From JAEYXS01 sp943367715 (GTDB lineage Bacteria > Verrucomicrobiota > Verrucomicrobiia > Limisphaerales > JAEYXS01), in contig CALRJY020000017.1 in NCBI GenBank assembly GCA_943367715.1, forward strand, positions 1-64,000: a stretch of DNA of 64,000 bases. The letters run 5' to 3'. Numbering within the stretch: the first letter of the stretch is position 1; every line of letters starts with the position of its first letter. Under the pieces are notes generated by a model. It was not told where the DNA came from. It worked only from the letters and a program-made list of their open reading frames with translations, and ran no database searches. Position numbers and translations under genes: made by a program. Positions 18,406 through 27,934 of the stretch are shown here, one piece after another.

Positions 18406-18441
18406 AGACAGCCGAATTATCCCTTTTGTTGCAAGGAACTA

Positions 18442-20661
18442 TTAATATTTTTGCTTCACCGACACTTTGTCGTCATCCGCCTTCTTGGGCGCGGCCGGCT
18501 TGGATGAGTCCTTCTCTTCCATGGAATCCTCCGAGCGGGCGTAATGATTGTAGTGATAGCCGCTGTGATAGTAGTAATACGAATCCGAGGACAGGTTGAT
18601 GTTGTTCAACACCACGCCCAGCAGATTGCCGCCCACCTTGTCGATGGTCAGCTTGGCGCGGACGGTCATCGGCTGCGGATACTTGCGGTACTGCACCACC
18701 AGCAGCGTCATATCCATCATGCTGACCAGGATGGAAGCATCGCTCACGCCCAAGATCGGCGGTGAATCGAAGAACACGAAGTCATACCGCTGTTTGATGT
18801 CGTTGACGAATTCCTTCATCTGCGGCGAGTTCAGGATGCCCATGGCGCTGGCGGGCAGACGGCCGCTGGGCAGGAAATCCAGGTTCTTCACCGGCGTCTT
18901 CTGGATGGTTTCTTCCAAGGTCCGTTGACCGAGCAGGAAACTGGTCAGGCCGATGCTGTTGGACACGTTGAATGCTTTATGCAGGCTCGGGCGGCGCAGA
19001 TCGGTATCCACCAGCAGGATGCGATGCCCGTTTTGGGCAAAGATCGTGGCGATGTTCATGATGGTGGTGGACTTGCCCTCCCCCGCACCACCGCTGACCA
19101 CAGTGATGGTGTTCAACCGCTCATCTTTCCGGCCGAAGAGCACATTCGTGCGCAAGACGCGATAAGCTTCCGCGTGCGGACTGTCCTCGCCCTCATCAAA
19201 GATCGGCCCGACATTTTGCGGGATGACACCCACAACCGGTGCCTGCAAAGCCAGCTCCACGTCATCGATTGTCTTCATGCTGGTATCGAGATACTCGACG
19301 AAGAACGCCAAACCCACACCCACGATGAAGCCCACCACAATGCCCAAGGCGATGTTTAGCGGAATATTCGGGCGATACGGTTTCAAGGCCGGGCTGGCTT
19401 TGTTGACATCTTCCACCATGGACAGACGCGGGAGGCTGGCCTCGAACTCTTCCAGGCGCGTCTTGAAATCAAACATCCGCTGGACCTCCTCTTTCCGTTC
19501 CAGTTTCCGTTTCACCTCGGCATAAGGGGCCGCCTTGGTTTGCATCTCCTGGTTGAACGCCGTGGCCGTTTTCACTTGGGCGGTCAATTCATCCAGTTGG
19601 GCCTTGGTACCGGCCACTTCCGCCTGCAGTCCCAGCATCGTCGCTTTTACAATGGTCTCGATCTGGCTTTTGACTTCCACGATAGTCGCATTGAGTTTGA
19701 TCGCATCTGGGTGTTCCGCAGTGACCTCTTTCAGCGTGGACGCCATTTTCTGGTCCAGTTCGTCCTTGTTCTTCAGCAGGATGTTCAACTGATCAATATA
19801 CTGGAGCTGCATCAAGGTCATGGGCAGTTGCTCTGCCGGAACCGGCTTCAGTGCGTCCAGACGCGCGCGTTGTTTTTCATAATGGGTCAGCACGGTGATG
19901 CGCTCGGCGTCCATGCGACGCAAGGTTTCCGTATCCAACCGTTGCACGGTGGTGCTCTCGCCGGAGAAATCCGTGATGCCGGCTTCCTTGCGCAAGCGGT
20001 CAGCCTGTTGGGTCAGTGATTGCACCTCGTCGTCCAGCTTATCCTTTTCTTCCTGATACTTGGCGATGCTGTTCGTGGCGTAGCGGATGACGCGGTCCTG
20101 GCGGATGTTGCGATAGACCTCCACGATCTTGTTGGCGATGTCAGAGGCTTCTTTGCGATCTTCGCTGATGACGCCGATCTCGATGATGGTCGTGTTGCGC
20201 AGATTACGAATCCGCAGGCGTTTGCTGAGGATGCCGAAAGTTTCCCGGGTCTCCAGCGGGCGCTCCATGCCGAACCGCTTCTGCCAGCGCTCATTCAGGT
20301 TCAGTTCCTTGTCTTCGATCACCCGGTCCAAAACTTCGGAAGACTGGATGCGCTCAAACTGCGTCTGGATGAAAAACAGGTCGAAGCCCATCTGGGACTG
20401 CCGGCCCAAAGGCGAGGAAACATCCGCCATGTCCTTATCCACCGCGATGCTGGCCATGCTGATGTAGGTCTTGGGCAGCCAGAAGGTGATGACGGTGGTC
20501 GTCGTCACGATCAAAAGGAATACCACCATGATCAGCACCTTGCGGACCCGGAGGATGCGCCAGTAATCCAGAAAGTGCAGTTGAGCCTCGTTATCCTTGG
20601 CCGGGGGGAGATTCGGTACGGCTTCCATATTATGAATAAAAAGGGGGAGGCTGGTGTGCAA
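18442..20661 (-). CDS. Wzc-like chain-length regulator fused to a BY-type tyrosine kinase
   Basis: A polysaccharide co-polymerase with cytoplasmic tyrosine autokinase that controls chain length and export. An N-terminal Wzz domain has a membrane helix near residues 40-60. A long coiled-coil periplasmic region follows, with a second membrane helix near 445-465. The kinase domain has Walker A GGAGEGKS (about 525), Walker A' LLVDTDLRRP (about 555) and Walker B FVFFDSPP (about 630). The C-terminal tail has a Tyr cluster (SYYYYHSGYHYNHY, about 690-705), the autophosphorylation target in this family. Two starts are possible: TTG at 20661, with an excellent GGGGGAGG Shine-Dalgarno 5 nt upstream, or ATG at 20628 with no such sequence. 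TTG is preferred on ribosome-binding grounds. The start region sits inside a terminator-like hairpin. Confidence 0.94.
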   Translation of the reverse strand: MHTSLPLFIHNMEAVPNLPPAKDNEAQLHFLDYWRILRVRKVLIMVVFLLIVTTTTVITFWLPKTYISMASIAVDKDMADVSSPLGRQSQMGFDLFFIQTQFERIQSSEVLDRVIEDKELNLNERWQKRFGMERPLETRETFGILSKRLRIRNLRNTTIIEIGVISEDRKEASDIANKIVEVYRNIRQDRVIRYATNSIAKYQEEKDKLDDEVQSLTQQADRLRKEAGITDFSGESTTVQRLDTETLRRMDAERITVLTHYEKQRARLDALKPVPAEQLPMTLMQLQYIDQLNILLKNKDELDQKMASTLKEVTAEHPDAIKLNATIVEVKSQIETIVKATMLGLQAEVAGTKAQLDELTAQVKTATAFNQEMQTKAAPYAEVKRKLERKEEVQRMFDFKTRLEEFEASLPRLSMVEDVNKASPALKPYRPNIPLNIALGIVVGFIVGVGLAFFVEYLDTSMKTIDDVELALQAPVVGVIPQNVGPIFDEGEDSPHAEAYRVLRTNVLFGRKDERLNTITVVSGGAGEGKSTTIMNIATIFAQNGHRILLVDTDLRRPSLHKAFNVSNSIGLTSFLLGQRTLEETIQKTPVKNLDFLPSGRLPASAMGILNSPQMKEFVNDIKQRYDFVFFDSPPILGVSDASILVSMMDMTLLVVQYRKYPQPMTVRAKLTIDKVGGNLLGVVLNNINLSSDSYYYYHSGYHYNHYARSEDSMEEKDSSKPAAPKKADDDKVSVKQKY

Positions 20662-20673
20662 CCAGCCTCCCCC
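20634..20673 (-). terminator. Terminator-like hairpin overlapping the kinase start and Shine-Dalgarno
   Basis: A perfect 13-bp stem (20643-20655 with 20661-20673, loop of 5 nt) is followed on the minus strand by CTTTTTATTC. This is a good intrinsic terminator for the outer-membrane barrel gene ending at 20692. The upstream arm on the transcript is the GGGGGAGG Shine-Dalgarno used by TTG 20661, and the downstream arm encodes codons 3-6 of the kinase. Folding would both end transcription and hide the ribosome site. Confidence 0.78.
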
Positions 20674-20691
20674 TGATGGTTAAATCAAGTC

Positions 20692-21957
20692 TTAGTAACT
20701 GGCACGGATACCGACATAAAGGCGGTTACGCGTATAACTGCGATTGCCCGAGGTGACATCGGAGTCCAACCGGTCATAGTTGTAACCCGTCTCTGCCGAA
20801 AGGAACTGGTTGATCTCATACGAGATGTTAAGTCCCACCGTAAAATAGTTGTCGCTCGAACCGTCCTGCGGTCCTTGGTTGAATTCCGAATACTGGTATT
20901 GACCCAGCAAATTCGCCGTCAACTTGGGCGTGATGCGGTGGTTGACAGAACCATACAACGACGTGGCCTGTTGGTCCAGCGAGCTGTTCACGTCCGTGGC
21001 GGAACGGTTATGGCGCACACCCAACTGGAAGTAGCTGCCGTCGCCGTAGCTGTAGCTGCCGTTGAGGTCCACGTAGGGATTCAACGAATTGTCGCTCACA
21101 CCGGGCACGGCGTTCGGATATTCAGTGTATTGACCACCGACGCGGAACGACCCGCTCAACTGGCGCGTAAAGGTATGATCAGCACCCACATAGAGGTAGT
21201 GCGAGACGCTGTCGCGGGTATTCGCATTCACGAACACCGGTGCGGCCGGAGGAACCGGGATGGGCGCCGTGATCAAATCATCGCTGGAATGATCCGTGAT
21301 GCCGAACTGGTAACCGAAGATGCCGACGGTGGACTCTTGGATCGTCCAGCGGGAGTTCAGGGACACCAAGTGTTCCATACGGTCCAAGCGGGCGGACAGG
21401 GAATCCACACCCTCTTGCTCGTAATCGTAGTACGAATTCTGGTAGCCGATCTCAAAACCCAACAGGCGGCTCACGTCGAAACCATAGGTGAACCCGGCGA
21501 TGTTACGGATGTTATCGCCTTCCGACCGCAACGGGCGGGTCAGTGTGGCGGGGTCCAGCAACTGCGGCTCCTGCGCGATCGCAAAGCTCTCGGAGACTTC
21601 CAAGCGGGACTTCTCGGAGAAATTATGGTTCAGGCGGGCTTGGAAAAGGTGGCTATGGTCGGCCGAATCCTGCGGGCGATCCTCGAAATACCGCATGCTA
21701 TAGGTATAGCCAGCGGTCAAGGAGGTCTGATCACGGACGAAATTCAGGTTGGCCGAAGGGCTCAGCTCAAAACCGAAACTCTCACGGGGTGTGGCCAGAC
21801 CAGGCCCGGGGTTTGAGGGCGCAGTCGCATAGTTGTCGTCGTAGAACCCGCGCAAAGTAGCGGAAACATTCCAGATCTTCTGTTGCGCTTGGGCCGGTTG
21901 CACCATCGCAAAACCGGCGGCAATCATACCTGACACGGCAAGAATACGTTTTGTCAT
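20692..21957 (-). CDS. Outer-membrane beta-barrel protein of the exopolysaccharide locus
   Basis: A 421-residue protein with a Sec signal (MTKRILAVSGMIAAGFAMVQPAQA). The mature protein is built of alternating amphipathic strands rich in Tyr and Ser, with many short turns (for example LTAGYTYSMRYFEDRP, YQYSEFNQGPQDGSSDNYFTVGL). It ends NRLYVGIRASY, with an aromatic C-terminal residue as expected for BAM-inserted barrels. It is first in the operon before the Wzc-like kinase, the Wza-like exporter and the FHA protein. The layout resembles EpsL/GfcD-like barrels of other exopolysaccharide systems. A role as outer-membrane export pore is an inference from context. Confidence 0.87.
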   Translation of the reverse strand: MTKRILAVSGMIAAGFAMVQPAQAQQKIWNVSATLRGFYDDNYATAPSNPGPGLATPRESFGFELSPSANLNFVRDQTSLTAGYTYSMRYFEDRPQDSADHSHLFQARLNHNFSEKSRLEVSESFAIAQEPQLLDPATLTRPLRSEGDNIRNIAGFTYGFDVSRLLGFEIGYQNSYYDYEQEGVDSLSARLDRMEHLVSLNSRWTIQESTVGIFGYQFGITDHSSDDLITAPIPVPPAAPVFVNANTRDSVSHYLYVGADHTFTRQLSGSFRVGGQYTEYPNAVPGVSDNSLNPYVDLNGSYSYGDGSYFQLGVRHNRSATDVNSSLDQQATSLYGSVNHRITPKLTANLLGQYQYSEFNQGPQDGSSDNYFTVGLNISYEINQFLSAETGYNYDRLDSDVTSGNRSYTRNRLYVGIRASY

Positions 21958-22127
21958 ATAAAACTCTTCCCTCTTGGCCCACCCTCGCCTTTAACGGCTA
22001 ATCGGACAGGCAGCTTTTGATTTCTAACCTGCTTCTTTCAAAAGTCAACTTTTTACAAATTTTCCGTCCCTGTCTTTTGGGTTACAATCGGGGCAATTGC
22101 AGTTGGCTGATACCCCTCCAATAGCAC

Positions 22128-23954
22128 CTATTTTTTGAAATAAAGTTCCGAAATATTCCAAAACAGCCGGTTATTGTGCTGAACCGTGGGCTGCAGATTG
22201 GCCACATCCGGGCGAATGGCGGCAAAAGCCAGCATCGCCGTTATGTAAATAATCGGCGCTTGCTCCGCCATGATGACCTGCACTTCGTCCGTGTATTTTT
22301 TCCGCTCGGCGTAGTCCAAGGTCTTTAACTGGAGATTCATCAACTCATCAATCCGCGCTTCCCATTCCGTGGAAGGCGTCTTCTGCTGGGGATACCATTG
22401 ATGACTGAAACCGCTGGAGCGCAACACGTTAAGGCTTTCCACCGGGTCCGGAGAACTGCTGGCCAAACCGAGGAAAATGCACTCGTAGTCGAAATTCGCA
22501 TCCATCTTGGCCACCAAGGTATTGAAGTCCAAGGGCCGGAAGTTCACTTTGATGCCCAGCCGCTTCATGTCCTCTTGGACCAAAACCGAGCCTTTTTCCC
22601 GGCGGCTGTTGCCAGCGTTGGTGTTTAGCTCGAATTCCACCGCATTTCCGGCCTCATCCTCCAAGAAACCGTCTCCGTTCCGGTCTTTGATGCCGATCTC
22701 CGCCAATAGTTGCTTGGCCTTGGTCAGATTGTACTCCTGTTTGGGGATGTTGGGATTGTACCACTTAGTGTTCGATTCCGCCCAGAAACCCCAGTTCGGC
22801 TTGCCTAAACCGTTCAGGGACGACTTCACGATGCTTTCCCGGTCGATGGCATGGGAAATCGCCTGCCGGAACTTGGTATTGCGGAACCATTTCAGCTTGT
22901 GCGGGGCGACGTAGGGTTTGCCCGCTTTGTTGGAACCCGGATTCTGGTTGAACCCGATCAGGTCCAACTGCGAGGCCACGCCGAGTTCGAGCAGCTTGAA
23001 CTTCCCGCCGGCGGCCTCCGCCTTGAAGCGCATGGCCTCTTCCGGCCGCACGAACTCCTGCACGTCGCAATCCCCTTTCAGGAATCGCAGAGAGATGGCG
23101 TTCTGATCCGGCACCACGGTATGCACCACGGTGTCGAAATACGGCAATTGCTGCCCCTTCTTGTCCACCACGAAGTAATAGGGATTCCGCTCCAGCATGG
23201 TGTATTCACCGGGCTTGCACTGCTTGAGCTTGTAAGGCCCGCTGCACACGAGTTTCTCTGACGGTGTATTCACGCCGAAGGACGCTTCGAAGTTTTTGGG
23301 GTTCTCCTTCACCAACGGTCCCAAGATATGTTTCGGCATGATCCGCACGTCGCCGAAGAACTCGGCGAAGGGCGCGTAAATATCCGGCGTCACCACCTTG
23401 ATCGTCAGGTCATCCACTTTGCTGACCGCAAAGTCTTTTCCATCGATGCGCAACTGATCGACGGTCACATTGATGATGTCCTTGTTGTAGATCAGGTCGT
23501 TGAACGTGAAGACCACGTCATCGGCGGTGATGGGCTGGCCATCAGACCACTTCAAACCTTTGCGCAGGCGGATGGTCCAGGTCTTCTTGTCCTCCGCCAC
23601 GCTCCACTCGGCGGCGAGGGCCGGATGCACTTCTTGCGTGGCCTGATTCTTCTCCGTCAAGCCCACGAACATCATGTCATAGACATCGCGTGAAGAAGTC
23701 TCGTTGGCCGTGATGGGATTGAAGGTCTTGGGATCGCTGAAAGCGGCGATGACGAAACGGCCGCCCCGGACGCCCGGTTCACACGTGGCGACATACGGCT
23801 CCTCGATCGGCGGTTTGCCCGGTGCCGCCGCGGGATTATCCGCCGCTTTGGTGCCGCCTTTTTCTTTATCTCCGCCCCCACAACCGCCCAGCAAAGCCGC
23901 CCCGCCTGCCAGCGCCGTTGTCCCGATGAATGATCTGCGTGTGAACTGTTTCAT
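22128..23954 (-). CDS. ABC transporter substrate-binding lipoprotein, peptide/SBP_bac_5 family (Tat signal)
   Basis: A family 5 solute-binding protein (OppA/DppA-like), about 608 residues from the ATG at 23954. The N-terminus MKQFTRRSFIGTTALAGG carries a twin-arginine motif and continues to the lipobox LLGGC, so it is a Tat-exported lipoprotein. Family signatures are present: KTWTIRLRKGLKWSDGQPITADDVVFTF near residue 110, and FRQAISHAIDRESIV near 370. It is the second gene of a two-gene unit: the upstream paralogue stops 2 nt before this start. No permease or ATPase of a peptide transporter is in the window, so it must pair with components elsewhere. Confidence 0.93.
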   Translation of the reverse strand: MKQFTRRSFIGTTALAGGAALLGGCGGGDKEKGGTKAADNPAAAPGKPPIEEPYVATCEPGVRGGRFVIAAFSDPKTFNPITANETSSRDVYDMMFVGLTEKNQATQEVHPALAAEWSVAEDKKTWTIRLRKGLKWSDGQPITADDVVFTFNDLIYNKDIINVTVDQLRIDGKDFAVSKVDDLTIKVVTPDIYAPFAEFFGDVRIMPKHILGPLVKENPKNFEASFGVNTPSEKLVCSGPYKLKQCKPGEYTMLERNPYYFVVDKKGQQLPYFDTVVHTVVPDQNAISLRFLKGDCDVQEFVRPEEAMRFKAEAAGGKFKLLELGVASQLDLIGFNQNPGSNKAGKPYVAPHKLKWFRNTKFRQAISHAIDRESIVKSSLNGLGKPNWGFWAESNTKWYNPNIPKQEYNLTKAKQLLAEIGIKDRNGDGFLEDEAGNAVEFELNTNAGNSRREKGSVLVQEDMKRLGIKVNFRPLDFNTLVAKMDANFDYECIFLGLASSSPDPVESLNVLRSSGFSHQWYPQQKTPSTEWEARIDELMNLQLKTLDYAERKKYTDEVQVIMAEQAPIIYITAMLAFAAIRPDVANLQPTVQHNNRLFWNISELYFKK

Positions 23955-23956
23955 GC

Positions 23957-25804
23957 TTACTTTTTCTGGAAATAAAGTTCCTCCACATTCCACGTCACGC
24001 GATGGGAACTGAGCACCGTCGGCTTCAGGCCCGCGAGACGACTGTCCACCGCTGCGTAATTATACTGTGAGGCCAGATAGATGAAGGGTGCTTCGCGCGC
24101 CATGATCACCTGCACTTCATCGAAATACTCTTTGCGCTTGGCTTCATCCAACGTGGTGCCTTGCAGATTCATCAGCTCATCCATCCGCGCCTCCCACTCA
24201 AAAGAGGGCTTCGCCTGCCTAGGAAACCAGAAGTGGGTATAGGCATCGGATTTGATGACATTGGCATTGGCCATCGGGTCGGAACCGCCACCACCCAAGC
24301 CCATATAGATGCACTCGTAATCGAAGGAATTCTGGATCTTATCGCCCAAAGTATTGAAATCAACGGGCCGGAAAATGACCTTGCAGCCCAGCCGTTTGAG
24401 ATCTTCCTGCAGCATCACGGAGATGCGGCCGCGCAGGTTGTTTTCGGAATTGGTGTTCAATTCAAACTCCAACGGCTTGCCTTCCTTATCTTCCAGGATG
24501 CCGTCTTTGTTGCGGTCTTCGAAACCGATCTCCTTCAGTAAAGCCTTCGCTTTGGCTATGTCATAAGGATATTTCGCCGTATTGGGATTGTACCACTTCT
24601 TGATCACCGGCGAGACGAAGCCGAAATGGACCTCACCACGCCCGGAAAAAGCGCCTCGCACGATGCTTTCCCGATCTACCGCGTGCGCGATCGCCTGACG
24701 GAATTTGGTTTCCCGGAACCATTTCACCTTGTGGGGAGCCACGTAGGGCTTGCCCGTGTTGGTGTTGCTTCCGGTGTTCAGGTTGAACCAGAAGAAAGAT
24801 TTTTCCGGCCCGATGCCCAGTTCCAGCAGCTTGAACTGGCCTTTGTCCGCCGCCTCCTTGAAACGGGAATATTCATCCGGCCGCACACTTTCATGCACAT
24901 GCGTCTCCCCGGCCAGCATGCGCAGGGACATGGCATCCATGGTCGGCGTGTTCATAAACACCACCTCGTCGATGTAAGGCAGGCGCTGGCCTTTGGTATC
25001 CGTATTGGGGAAATAAGGGTTGCGTTCCAACAGCGTCAACACGCCGCCCTTGAACTCCTTGAGCCGGTAAGGTCCGCTGCAAACCAGCTCTTTCGGCGGA
25101 GTGGTGATGCCCATCGCTGATTCAAAGTTGATTTTCCCATCGGCATCGGGCTTCGTGTACTTTTCCAGAATATGCTTGGGCAAAATGGGAATGCCGCCAG
25201 CATACTCAAGGAACGGCGGATAAACTTCCGGCGTCACGATCTTGATGGTCAGGTCGTCCACCTTGCTCACCTCGAACTTCTTGCCGTTCATCATGAACAG
25301 GTCACGCGTGACATTGTTGATGCCGGGATTGAAGATGATGTCATTCCAGGTGAAGACCACGTCATCCGCCGTGAGGGGTTTACCATCGCTCCATTTGAGA
25401 TTTTTGCGGAGGGTGAAAGTCCAGGTCTTCTGGTCCTCCTCAACCTTATAGGTAGCGGCCATGCCCGGTGTGGCTTTCTGTGTGCGCCAATCAAAACCCA
25501 TCAATGCGCTGAACAGGAGGCGGATAATGTCGCTGGAAGAACTTTCGTTTTCGGTGATGGGGTTGAAGGTCTTGGGATCACCGGGTGTGGCTATGATAAG
25601 CCGTCCTCCAGAAATGCCCGGTTCGCAATCTGCCACCAAGGCCGGTTCGGGAACTGGAAACCCGTCATCCTTCGCCAGCTTCACCGGCGCTGCACTGCCG
25701 CCGCTGGTGCTGGAACTGTTATTGGAATCCGCTTTCTTCCCACAACCGCCCAGCATCAGGGCGGCTGCTGCCACGACTCCGAAAAGAACTTTGGGCTGCA
25801 ACAT
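23957..25804 (-). CDS. ABC transporter substrate-binding lipoprotein, peptide/SBP_bac_5 family (Sec signal)
   Basis: Paralogue of the next gene, about 615 residues. The ATG at 25804 is chosen because a GGAAAGG Shine-Dalgarno lies 8 nt upstream; the ATG at 25810 is too close to it. Sec lipoprotein signal MLQPKVLFGVVAAAALMLGGC with lipobox LGGC. Family motifs are KTWTFTLRKNLKWSDGKPLTADDVVFTW and FRQAIAHAVDRESIV. It shares long stretches with its neighbour, including GFEDRNKDGILEDKEGKPLE versus GIKDRNGDGFLEDEAGNAVE, an acidic DxNxDG loop typical of calcium sites. The divergent EamA gene starts 127 nt upstream, leaving a shared promoter region. Confidence 0.93.
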   Translation of the reverse strand: MLQPKVLFGVVAAAALMLGGCGKKADSNNSSSTSGGSAAPVKLAKDDGFPVPEPALVADCEPGISGGRLIIATPGDPKTFNPITENESSSSDIIRLLFSALMGFDWRTQKATPGMAATYKVEEDQKTWTFTLRKNLKWSDGKPLTADDVVFTWNDIIFNPGINNVTRDLFMMNGKKFEVSKVDDLTIKIVTPEVYPPFLEYAGGIPILPKHILEKYTKPDADGKINFESAMGITTPPKELVCSGPYRLKEFKGGVLTLLERNPYFPNTDTKGQRLPYIDEVVFMNTPTMDAMSLRMLAGETHVHESVRPDEYSRFKEAADKGQFKLLELGIGPEKSFFWFNLNTGSNTNTGKPYVAPHKVKWFRETKFRQAIAHAVDRESIVRGAFSGRGEVHFGFVSPVIKKWYNPNTAKYPYDIAKAKALLKEIGFEDRNKDGILEDKEGKPLEFELNTNSENNLRGRISVMLQEDLKRLGCKVIFRPVDFNTLGDKIQNSFDYECIYMGLGGGGSDPMANANVIKSDAYTHFWFPRQAKPSFEWEARMDELMNLQGTTLDEAKRKEYFDEVQVIMAREAPFIYLASQYNYAAVDSRLAGLKPTVLSSHRVTWNVEELYFQKK

Positions 25805-25931
25805 GACCATTACCTTTCCACGGATGCCTAAAAAGTCCAAGCCTAAGAGCGGGGACGAACGCACGATGACAACATCCCCAGAGCGCCTTTTCCCGTGACA
25901 AGCGGAACGGCGCCAGCAAACTACCGCCGCC

Positions 25932-26864
25932 ATGTTGCCGTCGTTCCTAGCGACATTTTTGTTTGCACTGTCTGCCGTCTCCGGCGCCCGGGTCACCAAG
26001 ATCATGGGCGGTACGGAGGCGAACTTCTGGCGTACCTCGCTGGCAGCGTCGTTGCTGGCCATTTACGCCTTCACTTGGGGCAAGGGCTTTGAGGGTGGCG
26101 GCTTTTATATCCTGTTCATCAGCGGTTGTGTCGGCTTCGGCCTGGGTGATCTCGCGCTGTTCCAGGCCTATCCGCGCATCGGTTCCCGGCTTACCATGGT
26201 TTTGGTGCAGACGCTCGCAGCACCCATGGCGGCCATCACGGAATGGCTCTGGCTGGATCACGCCATGACGGGACAGCAAATGATCTGTGGCGGCATCATC
26301 CTCGCCGGGGTGGCCATCGCTCTAGCTCCGCAGGAGCATCTGCACATTCCCAAGAAGGTGCTGGTGACGGGCATCATCTTCGGCCTGATCGCCGCCTACG
26401 GCCAAGGCTTCGGCGCAGTGCTCAGCCGCAAGGCTTATGCGGTCATCGAAGCTTCCGGCGGCAAGATCGATGGCATCACCGCTGCATTTCAACGCATCGT
26501 GGGTGGCGTGCTCGTTTCCGGCCTGTTCGTGCTGGTGGTGAAACGGCGCGAGATCATGGCGCAATTGCCTGGAGCCAAGCACCCGGAAGATTTGCCCGCC
26601 GTGAATCCGGACCGTTGGCGTAAAGGGTGGTCCTGGATGGTGCTGAACGGCCTTGCTGGTCCCACGCTCGGCGTGAGCTGCTATCAATGGGCATTGCTGA
26701 ACAACGGCACTGGAGTAGTGATGCCCATTGTGGCGCTGACTCCACTGGCCGTGATTCCCTTCGCCTACTTCATTGAAGGCGAGCGCCCTTCCAAACGCTC
26801 TCTGATCGGCGGCGTCATCGCCGTGCTCGGGGCTGTAGCGCTAACGATGGTGACGGTCCGTTAG
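25932..26864 (+). CDS. EamA/DMT-superfamily transporter
   Basis: A 310-residue inner-membrane protein with ten predicted hydrophobic helices and two EamA repeats (about 5-135 and 165-305). Repeat one ends GLGDLALFQAYPRIGSRLTMVL...EWLWLDH, and repeat two ends GVVMPIVALTPLAVIPFAYFIEGERPSKRSLIGGVIAVLGAV. These are the usual drug/metabolite-transporter signatures. Substrate unknown. A hydrophilic insert lies near residues 205-230 between the repeats. It is transcribed alone, divergent from the binding-protein pair. Confidence 0.9.
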   Translation: MLPSFLATFLFALSAVSGARVTKIMGGTEANFWRTSLAASLLAIYAFTWGKGFEGGGFYILFISGCVGFGLGDLALFQAYPRIGSRLTMVLVQTLAAPMAAITEWLWLDHAMTGQQMICGGIILAGVAIALAPQEHLHIPKKVLVTGIIFGLIAAYGQGFGAVLSRKAYAVIEASGGKIDGITAAFQRIVGGVLVSGLFVLVVKRREIMAQLPGAKHPEDLPAVNPDRWRKGWSWMVLNGLAGPTLGVSCYQWALLNNGTGVVMPIVALTPLAVIPFAYFIEGERPSKRSLIGGVIAVLGAVALTMVTVR

Positions 26865-26909
26865 CGAAGTTGGTGAACTTGACTGCGGCAGAGAATCACC
26901 TTCACCGCC

Positions 26910-27806
26910 TTAAAACACTTCCGTCCGCAAGCCTGTGCGTTGCCGCACGTGCTGGGCGATCTTTGAAAGCGTGCGCAGTGGAACATGGCCGCACTCGTCA
27001 TGGTGCGCGGTAGGCGCTGCCGAATAGATTTGCACCAGGGATATCTTGGCCCCATCGGCCAGCAATTGTTTCAGCCGGGCCGCATAGGCTTCCACGTCAT
27101 GCCAAAAGGGACCGGCGCCATTGACCGCTGGAAAGAGACTCTGGATTACCACCGGCCGCTCGCGGGCCAGGGCGAGGATGTTACTGAACACGTGCTCGGG
27201 CGGGACTTGGGGGCGGTTCACTTTTTGCAAATGCTCCGGCGTGCCACCATCCAGCTTGCACCAGATCTCATCCTGCCGGTTGAAATGCTTCAAGCCCGCC
27301 TTCACGGTTTCACGATCCAAGCCGGTGGCATTGGTGAGCAGCACCAGTTTGAAGAATGGTTGACCGCTCATCGCCCGGAAATGGACAAGATCTTCTATCA
27401 CTTCCCGGAATTCATTGCACAAGGTCGGTTCGCCATCACCACTCAGGGTCACCTGACGGAGGGTTAAAAGCTCGCGCGGGATATTCCGGAAACTGGGGAG
27501 TTCCATCACCTTGCCGGAATGCACGAACTCCAAGGTCGTGCGGAACTCCGCCGCCAGCCGCTCCACGTTCAGTCGCATATTGGACGCGGGTGTTTTCCGC
27601 ACCACGTCGCAATAGATGCAGTCAAAGTTGCACTGCTGGTCGGGGTTCAGGTTCAGACCGATGCACAAACCGCCCGCACGGGGGGAGACGACCAGGTAAA
27701 CGAATTGATTGCCTAGAAAATCCCGGGGATACCCCAAAACGGTCTCCCTTCTGAGGTCCGGCGGCTGATCCGCAACGTCGCCTAAACTGGTAGGAGATGA
27801 ATTCAT
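26910..27806 (-). CDS. Radical SAM protein (COG0731-like)
   Basis: Radical SAM enzymes use a 4Fe-4S cluster to cleave S-adenosylmethionine. The cluster motif CNFDCIYC gives Cys59, Cys63 and Cys66 (CX3CX2C). Other supporting segments are LSGDGEPTLCNEF (SAM-binding GGE-like motif as SGDGEPT), LVLLTNATGLDRETVKAGLKHF, and EIWCKLDGGTPEHLQKVNRP. The 298-residue length and layout match the COG0731 Fe-S oxidoreductase group. It is not a clear TYW1, since the flavodoxin domain is absent. Substrate unknown. It is monocistronic and convergent with the EamA gene. Confidence 0.9.
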   Translation of the reverse strand: MNSSPTSLGDVADQPPDLRRETVLGYPRDFLGNQFVYLVVSPRAGGLCIGLNLNPDQQCNFDCIYCDVVRKTPASNMRLNVERLAAEFRTTLEFVHSGKVMELPSFRNIPRELLTLRQVTLSGDGEPTLCNEFREVIEDLVHFRAMSGQPFFKLVLLTNATGLDRETVKAGLKHFNRQDEIWCKLDGGTPEHLQKVNRPQVPPEHVFSNILALARERPVVIQSLFPAVNGAGPFWHDVEAYAARLKQLLADGAKISLVQIYSAAPTAHHDECGHVPLRTLSKIAQHVRQRTGLRTEVF

Positions 27807-27934
27807 GTATTGGTTCTGACGAAAGCACTCTAGCGTTTTCGATGGTCATGATTCCACACCCGCCTTGGTATAGTCTGGCCCTATTTTGATGCTGCCTTGC
27901 ATGGAACCTGCTTCTCGCACATGCTGGAAATCAC

